DNA of 64,000 nt from Alitta virens (taxonomy: Eukaryota > Annelida > Polychaeta > Phyllodocida > Nereididae), in assembly GCA_932294295.1 (NCBI GenBank), contig OW028579.1, positions 31,197,250 through 31,261,249 on the forward strand, in the 5' to 3' direction. A program made the translations under genes and the position numbers. Shown here piece by piece: positions 9,992 through 20,605 of the stretch (its first letter is position 1; every line of letters starts with the position of its first letter). The notes beneath the pieces were generated by a model. That model did no database searches. It saw nothing but the letters and a program-made list of their open reading frames with translations, and was not told the DNA's origin.

Positions 9992-10325
9992 CTATCAGCT
10001 GGTTGGTGCAATGGAAGGATTTTTTTTATCTGATGCTCGCCTGCTCCTCTGAAGGATCCGGTTTCAATCCAAGGCCCAGGCGCCCGTCATGAGCAACATC
10101 TCAGCTGGATGTCGTTCGGATGAGATGTTAAATTGGTAGTCCCTTGCATTTAGTGTCTATGCTGAGGCATAGCACCCCACACTAACCGTTAATCCTCATT
10201 TCATATCTATCTCTCATAATTCACCTCTGTCTTATCTAACATTTAATTACTTGTGTTTGGGATTGCCTGCCATAGCATGCATCTGGGTGTCCACAAACAC
10301 CAGTAAGTTTTTTCTGTCCACTGCA
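9992..10325 (+). mobile_element. tRNA-like SINE family 2, copy at 10 kb
   Basis: It begins with a tRNA-like head (ATCAGCTGGTTGGTGCAATG, box A-like) and a box B-like GGATCCGGTTTCAATCC. Then come CGTCATGAGCAACATCTCAG and GGATGTCGTTCGGATGAGAT, shared in either orientation with 20.0, 20.4, 24.1, 31.9 and 47.6 kb. The tail is diverged. Confidence 0.6.
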
Positions 10326-10961
10326 CAAGCCTTTGAGTCTGGAGTACTGTTAATTTTTCTCCTCGTTTTTGCCACTTTCTTCCTATTTTTGTTTTTCTTT
10401 AAAGTATGTAAAAATCAATAACCTGTAAGAAGTGGTAAAAATGGCTTTGAGAAGCTAATTGGACTCTTGTAAATCTTTTCTGAATTAACCTTCAGACAAT
10501 TCGTGTCTAGTAACTGCTATGTCATAAATGATAAAGATTAGATACGACCAGTATTGTGATAACATAAAGATGTACAGATCTAGGTTTTTTTATCCTTGTT
10601 TTCTTACATAAACCCCATTGGGCTTCAAGATTATTCCCTTCATGAATAAGGCTGTCACCGAACTTCCTGAGCAATGAACAAACCATTAGCAACTCATATT
10701 AATAATATTTCCAATGAAAATATTATGCTTTTAATTTATGCGATTTCTCTCCATTTTCCATGTTGTGTATGGGAAACTGATATCACTATACTCTGTTATT
10801 CATACACATTCACACAGAACATTTCACTTCGGGTGAATATAGATCTACTAATCATATGGGGAATCCACATCTGTCCTGTCTTCCAAATCGAAGTTACATT
10901 TTATTGCTGTGCTAGTTTCCGGACATTTGGATGAACTCCAACCAGTTCCTATGTTTTATGG

Positions 10962-11146
10962 GTGGGTGGATTATTGCTTTACGTCTTGTATTTCTGCACC
11001 TGTTGGGCTAATTAGGACAGGCAGGAGCCATGGCAATAATATGAAGGATAAAACAGCCATCCAACTTGAGCTCGACCGGGAATTGAACTCTAGACCCAGT
11101 GGTTGGAAGCCCAGCACACTACCACCGAGTTGCCCCCCCCCCTCTT
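10962..11146 (-). mobile_element. SINE family 1 with target-site duplication
   Basis: It carries the standard blocks (TTTCTGCACCTGTTGGGCTA, AAAACAGCCATCCAACTTGA, CCCAGTGGTTGGAAGCCCAG). The 10-bp duplication TGTTTTATGG flanks it at 10952-10961 and 11147-11156. A C-run marks the head junction. Confidence 0.9.
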
Positions 11147-11892
11147 TGTTTTATGGTGTTATATATTTTAGTGGGTGCCAATCAAGGCCAGTGAGGACAT
11201 TTGCCATACCAGATCGAATCTAATGAGACAGTGTAGTGTACCGTTTTATATTATTATTTAGACAAACAATACATTGTCAAAATGCATGGTACCAACATTT
11301 TCTGAAGAGACGACAACAACACGAAAGTGTACCCTTGTGCAATTTTTACTTATATATGAGCCTTTGTATCTTCACAAAACAAATATCGATTTCCAGTTTA
11401 GTTGTCATGACAATTCTCGCACAGCAAATTCTCGCATAATCACGATAATGGTAAAATGTTTAGTTATTATGGTTCTACTGCGTTTACTAAGATTGCATAT
11501 GTTATAAAATATCAGAAATGGTTAAATTGGTTTAGTTATCACATTACATAGCAGGTCTATCTCACCAGCTGATGTTTAATATTAAGGAGTCAGCAAACCA
11601 AGTGTATTGGATATATTTTCAATTTGATTTGGTCAGTAGATCATTGGCTAAGACTGAAATAATGATACATGGTATTCAATCTGTTTTGGGCCATGTTCCA
11701 AATTGCTTAGTGCAAAGCACATTTGCAAGACTCCTTTTACCAGCCATGATTACATAGACGTCATTATGCAGAGGACACTCACATCAATCAATGATGCAAA
11801 AATGGAAAATCCAGGGTATTTCTACTTCATGAACTCCTTGCACTTTTTGTGTTTATAGACATGGATATTACGTGTGCAACAGAAAGAAAACA

Positions 11893-12047
11893 TACTTCAG
11901 AGACAAATTCAGATCATAGTGGATCCCAAATTCAGATAATAGCGGATCCCAAATTCAGATAATAGTGGATCCCAAATTCAGATCATAGTGAATCCCAAAT
12001 TCAGATAATAGTGGATCCCAAATTCAGATAATAGTGGATCCCACAGA
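11893..12047. repeat. Minisatellite, 23-bp unit, about 6 units
   Basis: The unit is close to AAATTCAGATAATAGTGGAT plus CCC, in direct tandem. Some units read AGATCATAGTG. The array runs directly into a MITE A copy. Confidence 0.88.
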
Positions 12048-12136
12048 TAGCATGTCACATCGGCTAGACGTCGGCCCGATGTGGGTGTGTCAGACCGACA
12101 TTAGGCCAACATGGGGCCGACATAACATGTTATCAG
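12040..12136. mobile_element. MITE family A, copy at 12.0 kb
   Basis: Degenerate inverted ends CCCACAGATAGCATGTCACA and ACATAACATGTTATCAGG surround a GC-richer interior with repeated CGGC/ACAT words (ATCGGC, GACATT, CCGACAT). The family recurs at 13.4, 13.8, 16.7, 18.7, 19.0, 34.1-34.8, 53.3 and 57.1 kb. Confidence 0.65.
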
Positions 12137-12288
12137 GTCACTATTAAGACAATTTGGTATAACTTAAGTGATCTAATTCATGATGTGATCTTAATTCACG
12201 AACCTTTCTAGATTATAATAAACGGTTTGGTTCCCACAAATACTACCCAAGAGTCATCAAAATCAGTAGGGTTTGACTATTTGTTGGA

Positions 12289-12367
12289 TGAGTCTTGTGG
12301 GCGACTATCATACTGAAAATCCAGTTTGCAGCTGGATTTTCAGTATGATAGTCGCCCACAAGACTCA
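12289..12367. repeat. Perfect inverted repeat: 36-bp arms, 7-nt loop
   Basis: The left arm (12289-12324) starts TGAGTCTTGTGGGCGACTAT. The right arm (12332-12367) is its exact reverse complement and ends GTCGCCCACAAGACTCA. The loop is TTTGCAG. No mismatch is present across 36 pairs. It matches none of the MITE families here. Confidence 0.95.
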
Positions 12368-13292
12368 CTAAACAGTGCCCTAGAAAATGAGCTGAACTTT
12401 ATTTGACAATTAAGTCTTTTGTAAAAAGTCGACCCCCCCCCCCCCCAAAAAAAAAACAAAACAAAAAAAACGTTGTATTAAAATAAATCAAGTTAGACTG
12501 CATGCTTGTGACTAACTTCAGAGATTTTTTAAACGCATTAGACATTTTGACAAGCAGTTGTTTAGTCTGAAATAGTTTTAATCAAAATGCTGTGAATTTC
12601 CAATGTAAACAGAATTCATGGCAATTTGTTTGCATAAGTTGAAATTTGCACATGTGTGCAACTGCAGTTTAATTACCAACTCAAATACGTCACACCCTAA
12701 TAAGACATCCGGGTTACTCTTTGGCCGATGATCTAACATGTGGTTAACTCCATTACGAAATCGATATTGATCGATCTGTTTGATCAGGACGAGCCACAAA
12801 AAACAAACCAAATCAAATCTTCATTAAGTTGCTAAAAATTACATCCTGTATCTTTGGAAACCTTTAAAAAAGCTTTAAAACCAGAAATATAGTATTCAGT
12901 GTCACTAGATGGTATGTGATGATCGAATTAACTATTCCTCAGTTCTTTCTATTAAAATAAGAAAATAAGGTGAAATGACTTGGTAGAGTTTCATAAGAGA
13001 AAGCTTAGTGCAAAAAGGTCAACTTTCTTGTGTAATGTACTGTGATAGAGCTTCGACTCTGTTACTTAATGCAGTTTCTGTCATCTCAGTTTCCTGGGAT
13101 CCTTAGGATACTTCAAATGGCCGGTGCGAATTACCATTTGAGCATCGCAGCCATTCATCGATTGAATCTTCTTGGTAAGCTCCTAAAGATTTCCTATTAT
13201 GCCAGACAGTTTGGTTTCATATTTCCATGCGCACGGTGATGCTAATATAAGATAATAAATCCCTTACGTTTGCAGTTTCTACTTCCCAGTTA

Positions 13293-13421
13293 CAAGGCCA
13301 AATGTTTTGATAAACGCATGGAAAACGCATGGTTTTTGCCTAATTATAATTAGCTAAAAACCATGCTTTTCCTATGCGTTTATCCTTCTCATGGAAAACG
13401 CATGTAGCACATTTGGCCATG
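13293..13421. mobile_element. MITE family B (palindromic), copy at 13.3 kb
   Basis: The inverted ends (GGCCAAATG... and ...CACATTTGGCCATGT) and inner palindromic words (AAACGCATGG, CTAATTATAATTAG) let almost the whole element fold as one hairpin. Copies also lie at 18.4, 38.3, 47.1, 47.9, 48.7 and 60.1 kb. Confidence 0.85.
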
Positions 13422-13424
13422 TCG

Positions 13425-13562
13425 CATTCTAAATCGGGCTAACATCATTTCAATATTGGCTGCTGCTGGAACAAGTATCAACATTGCCGATGCACGCTAA
13501 TGTCGATGATTGACATCAATGATTGACATTGGCAGTCAATCCGATATGGCATGTTATCTGGG
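13425..13562. mobile_element. MITE family A, copy at 13.4 kb
   Basis: It starts GCATTCTAAATCGGGCTAAC and ends CATGTTATCTGGGTT. Internal CGATG/GACAT words are typical of the family. It abuts the MITE B copy ending at 13421. Confidence 0.65.
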
Positions 13563-13799
13563 TTACAAAATTAGGAATTTTATCTGAGGTACAATAGCTA
13601 TAGGATACACAGATAGTAAGATCCTGATCGGGTCAACGTTATTCTAATGTTGGCTTTCTCTGGCCGTCATCTAACCGATGTTGCTCGTTATCTTATAATT
13701 ATGGTTATCTGGAGATTCAGATATGGTATTTGAAACAGTTGAGGGATTGTAAGAATGAAACATATGAAGCAAGAGTAGCCAAGTTGACCATGCTAAATC

Positions 13800-13913
13800 C
13801 CAAACAGCATCTGGTATCGGCTAGACGCTGACTCGGTGTGGGTCATGTCAGACCAACATCGGGCCAGTATCGGGCCGCTGGGCTGATGGGGCAACATGGC
13901 ATACTATCAGGGA
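13800..13913. mobile_element. MITE family A, copy at 13.8 kb
   Basis: It has degenerate inverted ends CAAACAGCATCTGGTATCGG and GGCATACTATCAGGG, and internal GACCAACATCGGGCCAGTAT. Confidence 0.65.
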
Positions 13914-14064
13914 TATCGCCTAACATCCAAACTCATAAGATTGGAAAGAAATAATGGGATCTGAAAACTTATTTCACCAGTGACTTTTCCTTAAAAGAAA
14001 TTGCCATATACTGCAACCCTGCTTTCAGGCTATCTCACAGTTAAGAACTCTAATTTTGGACCCA

Positions 14065-14883
14065 GTACATACAGTTGCAGTCAACAATTTGCATACACCT
14101 GAATAGAAAACAGGTAGCCGATACTAAAGTGCACTTAATCAGATTCATTGAATACATTGTCAACATACAGGGTCTGCTTCAAAAAATGTGATTGGTTAAA
14201 AGTGTGCATACACTTCAATTGATATCTTGTTGCAAAATGTTTAGCCTGTTTAACAGCAATTAATCTGTTCTCATAATTCAACACATGTTTCTGACATGTG
14301 TAGGGAGATACTTTTGATCATTTGTCATGGAAATTTTATGAAATTCTTCCAAATTTGTTTACTTATGAGTGTGAACTCGTCTTTTCTAATTGTTCTGCAA
14401 ATTATCAGTTTGGTTTCACATCAAAACTTCAAGATGACCATTCCAAATACTTCATTATATTTTAATTGAGCCATGTTGACACACGTTTTAATGTATGCTC
14501 TGTGGCATTGTGATGCCGATGCACCCAGTTTTGACCTGACTTCAGTTTTCTGACTGATGTCTTCTTTCAGCTTTTTGACATAGTAATCCTCTTTCTTCAT
14601 AGGTTGGCACTGCATCCTTAAGGTTGCTGGCTTAAACAACCTCGGTCCAAACAGCTATATTCCAAAGTCATACCCTTTTGCATATATGTCTCAGCGAACT
14701 GGAGGCAAGATTTTCCATGGCTTTTCTGCAATAGTGGCTTCTTTGTGCAGCAGCCTCTTGACTATGCCAGAACCTTAGATTCTTCGGGGTCATTGCAAGT
14801 AAATTTTTGGTCATTCTGGAGTTCATTTGTGGGTTATCCAGCCCAATGTCATCACGAGTGAAGTTAAAGGCTCTGAACCACAC
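14065..14883 (-). pseudogene. Tc1/mariner transposase relic with one visible terminal repeat
   Basis: At 14067-14098 a terminal-repeat-like ACAGTTGCAGTCAACAATTT followed by GCATACACC resembles Tc1-type ends such as that of Sleeping Beauty. To its right, minus-strand frames broken by stops and frameshifts still show transposase text: H-HNATEHT (aligned to the DN-PKHTA catalytic region) and NIMKYLEWSS (aligned to KVLEWPSQ). The frames at 14421-14639 and 14668-14883 are pieces of this one decayed gene. The opposite terminal repeat was not found. It is not functional. Confidence 0.72.
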
Positions 14884-14898
14884 ACTTATTAAGTTTTA

Positions 14899-15383
14899 TT
14901 TATATCCCGCAATTATCCTTCTATTTATATTTATTAGGGAACTATTTTGCAGCATTGAGTAGGGATCTTTTGTTTATCTATCTGTTCTGTCTCACTCTGA
15001 ATAGTTGCCATGGTGATAACATCACCGTTTCAAAACATTTCAGCAAGCAGACAGTCAACACACTGAAGCATTGTTGGCCTCAAAAGACTTTCTGAAGCTT
15101 CTCCCTTGACAAAATTGTATTCAGATTGAAGGAATATACAATTAAATAGGGTTTCTTGTGACAGGCAAAATTAAGTTGTTTATTTGATGGTTTTTGTAAA
15201 GAGTTATCTAGTTCTACTGATGACGTTCATGACGTTCACTAAGTCTAAATGCTGTCCTGTGATTGGCCAGGCTGTTTTCTGTGTAAGGGATAATTTATTT
15301 TATGAGGTTCACGACAAAGTACCTCGTAGTGTGAACCTCATGGTTTTTCTATGAGGTTCACACTCCATTACGGGATATAAATA
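14899..15383. mobile_element. Inverted-repeat element with ATTTATATCCCGCAAT-type ends
   Basis: The left end TTTATATCCCGCAATTATCC and the right end ATTACGGGATATAAATA are near-inverted copies. The right part holds a palindrome built on TATGAGGTTCAC/GTGAACCTCAT. The right-hand 190 bp recur at 28311-28478, including GAGTTATCTAGTTCTACTGA. Confidence 0.6.
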
Positions 15384-15956
15384 CAGTAGATCTACAGCTA
15401 TCTATCTGAAAATAAAATCTATCTAGCTATTACATGTCATTCAACATCGTCATGCCTATGACAACTACCTTGCCGTATAGAGAATAAAGTTGGGACCAAG
15501 AGTGATCTTAATGGTAAAGTTCCACTGCAGTGGCCAAATTAATAGTGACATATTTACTTCTTAATCACTTTTATCCAAATATCACACAGTAATAATACGC
15601 CACAGTGATAATTTCATACCAAAAGTTGATAAAACAATGAAAGGATTTGTTCATATAAATACACAAATGAAAGTTAAATACTTGATCTTACAGATTTATA
15701 ATGAAATTACCACATAAATGAATTTTTTTTTAATGCTCGGGTTCAGTGTTTTACATTAATGTTAGCGCAGAAATATGACGTCACAATCAAAATGAAATCA
15801 CTTGCCATTGTTATGATTATGACATAATAAAGCAAATGACACCTAGTGTCGCCCATAAATGGCTTACAACAATGTGTGAGTGTCCTCTCTCACTATTTCT
15901 ACTCTTTGCCAAATATACAATAAAATTAAGCCAGAGAGAATAGAAGCTCAACTTAC

Positions 15957-16014
15957 CTGGCCTGCTAGTGCCGCAGTCATAGCAATTATTATAAGGAGGT
16001 TGAAAATAGCTGAT
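15957..16014 (-). CDS. SLC24A-like: Paralog L exon 5: end of the alpha-1 repeat
   Basis: This 58-nt exon encodes the end of Gly174 and residues 175-193 (SAIFNLLIIIAMTAALAGQ). It continues the GSA-FN-L motif that closes alpha-1 in NCKX proteins. The acceptor is ATTTCAG|A and the donor CAG|GTAAGT. It is too short to show up as a long open frame; it was found because exons 4 and 6 required it, and its phases (2 then 0) fit both. Confidence 0.93.
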
Positions 16015-16272
16015 CTGAAATATTCAATTTCAAAATGCACATGAAAAGGTATTATCCCTGATCGTTTCGCAATAAAAAGTCCATTGATATTCCTTATCGT
16101 GTCTGATTAAAAACAACCTTTATCGTAAATAATTGTATCTATACAAGAAAAATATTATAATAATAAAGTTTATTATACGTTATTCGAAGGTAATTACAGC
16201 AAAAAATCATATGTGTCTCCTATGTAAATAATACTTGATCAAATTAATAAATCTAAAAGGCTAAATCCTCAC
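16015..16272 (-). other. Short intron between exons 4 and 5 of paralog L
   Basis: This 258-nt AT-rich intron has consensus ends and no embedded feature. Confidence 0.9.
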
Positions 16273-16456
16273 CCTACAATAGTGCCCACTCCCACATCGG
16301 TTTCCACAGCAACTCCAACAATGGAAGTAAAAAGTTCTGGAGCAGAGGATCCGGCGGCCATGAAAGTCGCCCCGGCAACATCTTCGGAGAGATGAAGCTT
16401 TTCTGATATTGCTTCCAATGAAGGCACAAAGAAGTCATCACAGATCACAGCTAGGG
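16273..16456 (-). CDS. SLC24A-like: Paralog L exon 4: first membrane segment end and alpha-1 repeat
   Basis: This 184-nt exon encodes residues 113-173 and two bases of Gly174. It reads [35 protein letters not shown] and [20 protein letters not shown]. These are hallmark NCKX sequences. Glu153 in SAPELFTS corresponds to the essential human NCKX2 Glu188. The acceptor is CTTTTCAG|CC and the donor GG|GTGAGG. All expected alpha-1 residues are present. Confidence 0.96.
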
Positions 16457-16693
16457 CTGAAAAGAACATGTGAATGAAAATTAAATTTTCTGAAAGATTG
16501 ATGTGTAATATTTTGCATGTACGGATTGAAAAATTCAGTATGGATGAGTTCTAAACGCACTGTAGATCTCTGAAGTCAAAGTTAGTCACATGTTAGACAA
16601 TTGTGATGTCTTATGCATCCGAACCAGGTAGCAAAAATTGATTGTGGACTGGAGACATCATTAGCAGTCTAAATTCTCTAACTTGGTAGACCT

Positions 16694-16814
16694 TCCCAGA
16701 TAGCATTCCAAATCGGGCCAGCGTCGTTGCTATATCGGCCGCTGTCGTTACAACATCGTTTTTATATCGCCGACATCGTGCCAACATTAAAGCGATTTGG
16801 AATGCTATCTGGGT
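16694..16814. mobile_element. MITE family A, well-preserved copy
   Basis: Its inverted ends are CCCAGATAGCATTCCAAATC and its counterpart GATTTGGAATGCTATCTGGG, an almost exact match. This is the cleanest family A terminus in the window. The interior has ATCGGC and ACATCG words. Confidence 0.85.
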
Positions 16815-17455
16815 TCTCTGTTATTGGGGGTTGAGGGGGGGGGGGGTTTGATGGGTAGTCATTGTGGGACCATCAAAATGTCCAAGAACACTTAGCCATT
16901 CATGACTTTCTAGTCTGCATGATCATAAGTGTGAGATATTTACAACTTTAGTAGTTCAGCATGATTCGATAACTTCAATTACAACTATGGAATAACAGAA
17001 AAGGACCACTATTACAAAACAATTATATCTTTCCATGTTTGCTAATATTGTTTAGTTTAAAATTTGAGTCACATGTAGCCAGCATAAAAGTAAAAAATAA
17101 CATTTCCAAATAAAATTGTCTGCCACCTTATTACAATTAAACGCACATTTGCAAAAACTTCACATTGCATTTGATCAACGTGTAATCAAGTTAAATCAAA
17201 GAGTTGCCACAGACAGGTAAAATTCCCAGGATTACTGTGCACCTGTGTACTGCCATGGAGTCACATCTTGGTTCTCGTGAGTTTACATGTTTTCCAATAT
17301 AGATTGTTTTTTATAATGCCATATGACTGAACTGGAATCAAGCCAATCAGATTGATATACGAAGTGGACCTCAGGACATGTAAATATCCAATAAGAGCCA
17401 TTGAATCTGTTCTATATAGCACTATTTTCAAATATTACAAGTCTTATATGCCAAT

Positions 17456-17629
17456 TATCTCATCTCATCTCATCTCATCTCATCTCATCTCATCTCATCT
17501 CTTCTCATCTCATCTCATCTCATCTCATCTTATCTTATCTTATCTTATCTTATCTTATCTTATCTTATCTTATCTTATCTTATCTTATCTTATCTTATCT
17601 TATCTTATCTTATCTTATCTTATCTTATC
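17456..17629. repeat. Pentanucleotide microsatellite (CATCT)n then (TATCT)n
   Basis: About 35 pentamer units: CATCT in the left part, TATCT (frame ATCTT) in the right part, one unit starting CTTCT. The long Ser/His/Leu/Ile/Tyr-rich reading frames across it are artefacts. It is the reverse complement of the array at 23206-23392. Confidence 0.95.
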
Positions 17630-17799
17630 CCAAAGAGATAATTGTGGACTTTGGGAGAACTGCCTTCAACGGACCTCCTGTTTTTTTAAAGAACATATTA
17701 AAATGGTTTTAAAATTTACAAAAACTGTGCCAGACAAAGAATGTTTTCCTTGTGAAAGGCGAGAGATGTGAATGTTGATAACACTATTCTGACACTCTC

Positions 17800-17945
17800 C
17801 TATAACAGTATATTGTGTCATGGTATGGTAATATTACAAAGAGAGAACATAAGTCATTCGAAAGGCTAATCGTGTCAGCTCAACAAATTGGTTGTGAAAA
17901 AGTTACGTCAGTGTATCAACTTCATCAAGGAGCCATGATTAAGGA
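17800..17945 (+). pseudogene. LINE reverse-transcriptase C-terminal fragment
   Basis: The frame reads SWYGNITKREHKSFERLIVS followed by AQQIG. This matches the SWYGN-(L/I)-T-x-K-x-R-x2-L-x-R-(L/I)-V-x2-A-x2-I-G region near the end of non-LTR reverse transcriptases. Similarity fades after about residue 45. It is a truncated remnant on the strand opposite the host gene. Confidence 0.6.
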
Positions 17946-18410
17946 AACTTCTCTGTGTCAATATTTTCCTCTACTACTATCAGGAAATAGGCTTATTCAA
18001 AGGCAATGTTCAGTAATATGTTCTATGTCTACATATTTCTTCAATTTCTTATCAGTAGAAAGTTGTGTTCCATGATATTATAACTTAAGCATTATTTCTG
18101 TTTAACTGTTGGAGAATACAATGTGCCAATCCGTACATACTGCATCTTTGATATAGTTTTGATTTACAGTTCGAAAAGGAAATCACATGAAATGGTGCAT
18201 ATTGGACTCGTTCAAAAATTTCTTTCATTTCATCAAACAGAAGTTATACCAGGTAAAAAGATGCAGCAGGTATTACACAAAATCTCTGTCCTGCAAGCAG
18301 AGAACTGTGATCCATAAAGAAAAAGTGAACAATACAGACTCAGAATTTAATCATACAGGTCAAATTAATTTGCAAATACAAAAACAAAATTTTTGTTTGT
18401 TTGTTGGCAT

Positions 18411-18564
18411 ACATGGCTAAATGTGCCACGTGCGTTTTCAATGAGAAAGACAAACGCATGGAAAAGGCATGGTTTTTAGCTAACTATAATAAGGCAAAAG
18501 CCATGCATTTTCCATGCGTTTATCTATGCGCATGGAAAATGCACATGGCACAATTGGCCATGTA
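18411..18564. mobile_element. MITE family B, copy at 18.4 kb
   Basis: It starts ACATGGCTAAATGTGCCACG and ends GGCACAATTGGCCATGTA. The centre has CATGGTTTTTAGCTAACTAT, so the element folds into a near-complete hairpin. Confidence 0.85.
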
Positions 18565-18667
18565 CTTGGGGCAACGCGCACAGAAACATTTTAACTTCTG
18601 TACTTTTTTCTAAAATCATAATTTGCATCATCTTTTCTATGGTGTTTGATAGCAGTAAATGCTGCAA

Positions 18668-18775
18668 CCCAATAGATAACATGCTATATTGGTGTGACAT
18701 TGGTGTGACATTGGTGTGCCATCGGCGTGCCATCGATTTGACATCAGTATTGACATCGGCTGACATACTACTAAC
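18668..18775. mobile_element. Degenerate MITE family A copy next to exon 3
   Basis: It begins AACCCAATAGATAACATGCT and is followed by TGGTGTGACAT repeated three times and CATCGGCTGACAT. The right end is lost about 10 bp from the exon 3 donor. Confidence 0.5.
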
Positions 18776-18785
18776 ACAAACTCAC

Positions 18786-18935
18786 CAATAAACAAAATGA
18801 AGATTAAAAACGTGTGGAACACAGCCCATAGAGCTGGAATTGTGCTGTTTTCATAGTCACAAGATTCCCACGCTGGTCCAGTTGAGTTGGAACTACTACT
18901 GCCAGAAAGGAGCTTTCTCATCGAATAACTTTGAT
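18786..18935 (-). CDS. SLC24A-like: Paralog L exon 3: extracellular stretch and first membrane segment
   Basis: This 150-nt exon completes Asp63 and encodes residues 64-112 plus one base of Ala113. It reads QSYSMRKLLSGSSSSNSTG, then AWESCDYENST and the hydrophobic IPALWAVFHTFLIFILFI. Two N-glycosylation sequons (NST) fall in the part expected outside the membrane, as in other NCKX proteins. The acceptor is TATTTCAG|AT and the donor TTG|GTGAGT. Confidence 0.93.
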
Positions 18936-19032
18936 CTGAAATACAATATAATGTTTAATCATAATAATGTAACTGCCAATTGAAAACCAAGCAATGATGA
19001 AAGTGAAGAAGATAGGATAATATGATTTTCGT

Positions 19033-19152
19033 CCCAGCTAACATTCCAAATCGTTTCAACATCGGCACTGAGTCGGCAATGTCAGAACGATGTTGTACCG
19101 ACGGTAGCCAACATAAAAACGACGCTGGCCCGATTTGGAATGCTATCTGGGG
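19033..19152. mobile_element. MITE family A, copy at 19.0 kb
   Basis: The ends CCCAGCTAACATTCCAAATC and GATTTGGAATGCTATCTGGGG are inverted. The interior has ATCGGCACTGAGTCGGCAAT and GACGCTGGCCC as in other members. Confidence 0.8.
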
Positions 19153-19289
19153 TGTGCATTCAGAAAAAACAGGCAGCATGTGTTATGCCAGTTTGATTAT
19201 TTAGCTTATATTTGACTCAGATGATATGATGGCAAGAGATACAGGGTGCACCAATGTATATTATCATCTTGAAGGGCCTATTTGTCTGA

Positions 19290-19620
19290 ATGCTGCTAAT
19301 TTTACTGGCAATGTCGGTTTTCCTGAGAAGTTCAAAGCAACCGTATTTAAATGTGGAGCAGCCTTCCTGGTGCTATAAAAGATTCCGCTAATATTGATGA
19401 TGTGAAGTCCAAATGTAAAGCTTATTTTATTAACGTTTTTATTTGATTATTTAATTTGTTTTTTCTATTGTTTTATCTTGTTATATCAATTTTTGTATTT
19501 TATTTTTGATCAATAAAAGGGCCATATTGTAAAACAGTATATTTTCTAACTATATATGTTTAACCTGTTTTTTTAATATACTTCATAAATAAATAAATGT
19601 AATACTCCATAATATTGGAC
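19290..19620 (+). pseudogene. LINE 3' terminus fragment (CR1/L2/Jockey-like)
   Basis: The frame MWSSLPGAIKDSANIDDVKS followed by KCKAYFINVFI and a stop at about 19443 matches the W-x-SLP-x2-I-x10-FK-x2-LK end of non-LTR ORF2 proteins. An AT-rich 3' UTR follows, with AATAAAAGG and AATAAATAAA motifs. Confidence 0.65.
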
Positions 19621-20024
19621 AGCATACTCTATAACAGCAATCTTCTGTCACTTGCTGCCAGTGTCTAATCAAAATTAAAACTATTGTGTCAACAACATTG
19701 TGGGCAAGAAGTCAGTCAAAAACGGTTATGCAATTTTATTACTTGATCTGTCTAGCTGTACCATAGTATTAAATGCTGAGTAGTAGTAATCCCTCCACCT
19801 GAGTCTGGTCAGTACAATGACCATTGCCCCAGGTCAACGATCAAAGCTTAACTCATCCTAACCATTGGGCATTTACACTGAGAGCACTTAGGACAATAAG
19901 TCATTCTTATACAGTGTAATATGATATTGTTGCAAACCGTTATACCGTTATACCATCCTCAAAGGAAGTTGATATGGTATATATCAATACTAAGCCATCA
20001 AGGTGCAATATGGGAAGCGGAATT

Positions 20025-20106
20025 GCAATCGATTTCTGGCCCTGGCGTTCTTCATGAGCGATACATCTCAGCAGTGGATGTTGATCGCATGAGACGTTAA
20101 ATTGGA
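20025..20106 (+). repeat. Fragment of tRNA-like SINE family 2
   Basis: TTCTTCATGAGCGATACATC and a GATCGCATGAGACGTTAAAT segment match 10.08-10.13 kb. It is joined directly to a family 1 SINE fragment. Confidence 0.5.
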
Positions 20107-20222
20107 CTTTTGGGCTCTGGGCTTGCAACTGCTGGGTCCCGGGTTCGATTCCCGGTCGAGCCTAAGTTGGATGGCTGTTTCATCCTTCGTCTCATTGCCA
20201 TGGTCTCTGCCTGTCCTAATTC
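20107..20222 (+). mobile_element. Truncated SINE family 1
   Basis: It carries CTGGGCTTGCAACTGCTGGG, box B (GGTTCGATTCC), GGATGGCTGTTTCATCC and CCTGTCCTAATT, and lacks the tRNA start and the tail. Confidence 0.8.
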
Positions 20223-20344
20223 GAGGTGGAATATGGTCATAGGACTACTGATCATAAATCATTCTGTGTTGGTTGAAGATCGTTTCCGTCAGATCATGAA
20301 ATTACTCTTTGGTGTAATGAAGAATATTCATATCTAATGTATGA

Positions 20345-20605
20345 TGTCTCAATCCTACTGGGTCTGAGCTTGGTCAGCTCATATAACCAGCTGCCAGAGG
20401 CAGATGTAATGATGAGATAAGGCTTAGAGACCACACCATGTTACATGTTTACCCCATGAGTGGGTTATTTTACTTCGTTTCAGCATAGACGTCGAGTACA
20501 AGGCACCTCCAATTTAACATCTCTTGCAATTAACATCCTGCTGGGATGGAGCTCATGAAGAGTGCACGGGCTGGGGATCGATTCCCATTTAGGATACTCT
20601 CCTGT
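20345..20605 (-). mobile_element. SINE family 2, copy at 20.4 kb
   Basis: It shares TCCTACTGGGTCTGAGCTTG, CCAGCTGCCAGAGGCAGA, GAGTACAAGGCACCTCCAAT and CTCATGAAGAGTG with 31865-32085. Read on the minus strand it has a box B-like GGGAATCGATCCCC. Confidence 0.65.

Larger units (their letters stand above)
9749..15956 (-). other. Intron between exons 5 and 6 of paralog L
   Basis: This 6.2-kb intron contains an A-rich tandem repeat, SINEs of two families, the 23-bp minisatellite, three MITE A copies, one MITE B copy, a perfect 36-bp-arm hairpin, a Tc1 transposase relic and a 14.9-15.4 kb inverted-repeat element. The stretches 10330-10950, 11160-11890, 12380-13290 and 15390-15956 show nothing recognisable. 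Confidence 0.8.
16457..18785 (-). other. Intron between exons 3 and 4 of paralog L
   Basis: This 2.3-kb intron holds MITE A copies (16694-16814 and about 18668-18775), a pentanucleotide array, a LINE reverse-transcriptase fragment and a MITE B copy. The stretch 16830-17450 has only a G-run near 16836; otherwise nothing. Confidence 0.8.

Noticed and set aside
17352..17771. 139-codon frame rich in SSHLI and LSYLI
   Set aside because: Translation of a pentanucleotide microsatellite; the same applies to the frame at 23132-23392.
18524..18921. Longer coding extension on either side of paralog L exon 3
   Set aside because: Family alignment and phase matching end at the GTGAGT donor and the TTTCAG acceptor; the extension runs into MITE and intron sequence.
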